Assembly (NCBI GenBank): GCA_024275855.1
Contig: JAJRYL010000218.1
Location: 1 to 5,861, forward strand
Direction of reading: 5' to 3'
Length of the DNA stretch: 5,861 nt
Origin: Deltaproteobacteria bacterium
Lineage (GTDB): Bacteria > Desulfobacterota > GWC2-55-46 > JADFVP01
In this document: positions 5,613-5,861 of the stretch, piece by piece
Layout of the letters: each line of letters opens with the position of its first letter
How positions within the stretch are numbered: position 1 is the stretch's first letter
Made by a program: the position numbers and the translations under genes
The notes under the pieces: generated by a model
Seen by the model: only the letters and a program-made list of their open reading frames with translations
What the model was told of the DNA's origin: nothing
Databases searched by the model: none

Positions 5613-5861
5613 GTGCCGGAAGGAACGAGAAAGATATCGACATTTATCGCAGACGACCATCAGGTTGTGCGCGAGGGTATCAGGTCTATATTGGCGCAAA
5701 AACGCGTGTTTGCGGTTATCGGAGAGGCGGAGAACGGCGAAGAGGCGTTGCGAGGCATTCTTGAGCTTAAACCCGACCTTGTAGTGCTCGATATTTCCAT
5801 GCCCTTGCTAAGCGGCATTACGGTTACCAAGCGTGTTTTGGATGTTTTACCAGAAACAAAA
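5613..5861 (+). CDS. Response regulator, NarL/LuxR-type receiver domain (partial, 3' cut by window)
   Basis: Frame 3 is open from GTG at 5613 to the window end, giving 83 residues. The sequence has the receiver pattern: FIADDHQVVREGIRSIL with the acidic pair Asp14/Asp15, then GEAENGEEAL, then KPDLVVLDISMP with phospho-acceptor Asp60, then LSGI. The DDHxxVREG-[IL] motif and the GEAxxGxEAL motif are characteristic of the NarL/FixJ family, whose members carry a C-terminal LuxR-type helix-turn-helix DNA-binding domain. That domain and the conserved Thr/Ser and Lys of the receiver lie beyond the window. The gene follows the hybrid kinase after 318 bases with its own promoter. It may be the kinase's output partner or belong to a downstream kinase; this cannot be decided here. 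Confidence 0.88.
   Translation, partial: MPEGTRKISTFIADDHQVVREGIRSILAQKRVFAVIGEAENGEEALRGILELKPDLVVLDISMPLLSGITVTKRVLDVLPETK

Noticed and set aside
5446..5643. Minus-strand 65-codon frame across the regulator promoter
   Set aside because: It covers a clear plus-strand promoter and gene start, has no recognisable motif and no good ribosome-binding site.
5602..5784. Plus-strand 60-codon frame starting with the ATG that overlaps GGAGG
   Set aside because: It is out of frame with a clear receiver domain starting at 5613, and its arginine-rich translation is the shadow of that gene.

Overview
The window looks like chromosomal DNA from a Gram-negative bacterium of moderate GC content. The genes use ATA (Ile) and AGG (Arg) freely, starts include GTG, and the product types (hybrid kinase with a Cache sensor, stand-alone CheR, SixA, TusA) are common in deltaproteobacteria-like and Nitrospirota-like lineages. 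The lineage is an inference from gene types and codon flavour; the sequence does not settle it. No tRNA, rRNA, CRISPR array, insertion sequence or phage gene was seen.

Left part (1-1032): the last 36 codons of ribulose-phosphate 3-epimerase (rpe) run by a one-base stop/start overlap into a SixA-type phosphohistidine phosphatase. A convergent gene for a TusA-family sulfur carrier follows on the minus strand. Between tusA and the next gene lies a 460-bp divergent intergenic region. It holds a good sigma-70-like promoter for tusA, an 11-bp bulged hairpin at the predicted 5' end of the tusA transcript, and an AT-rich stretch in front of cheR.

Central part (1493-5294): a two-gene operon. A stand-alone CheR-type methyltransferase overlaps by ATGA the start of a membrane hybrid histidine kinase. 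The kinase order is TM1, periplasmic double-Cache-like sensor, TM2, HAMP, eight-heptad coiled coil, PAS, HisKA, HATPase, REC. Its reading frame is broken by an apparent 1-nt deletion near 2655-2660. The first ~99 codons (TM1 and the start of the sensor) are therefore out of frame with the remaining 877. Restoring one base would give a protein of about 976 residues.

Right part (5295-5861): a 318-bp non-coding gap holds a perfect 9-bp hairpin and a strong TATAAT promoter. It leads to a response regulator that begins with GTG at 5613 and is cut by the window end; its visible part is a NarL/LuxR-type receiver domain.

Working picture (inference): the kinase senses an extracytoplasmic ligand through an MCP-like Cache-HAMP module. 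It passes phosphate to its own REC and perhaps to the downstream regulator. The adjacent CheR may methylate a glutamate pair in the kinase coiled coil, as CheR does in chemoreceptors. No CheA, CheW, CheB or MCP gene is visible here. The features most worth checking are the frameshift and the possible CheR-kinase adaptation pair.
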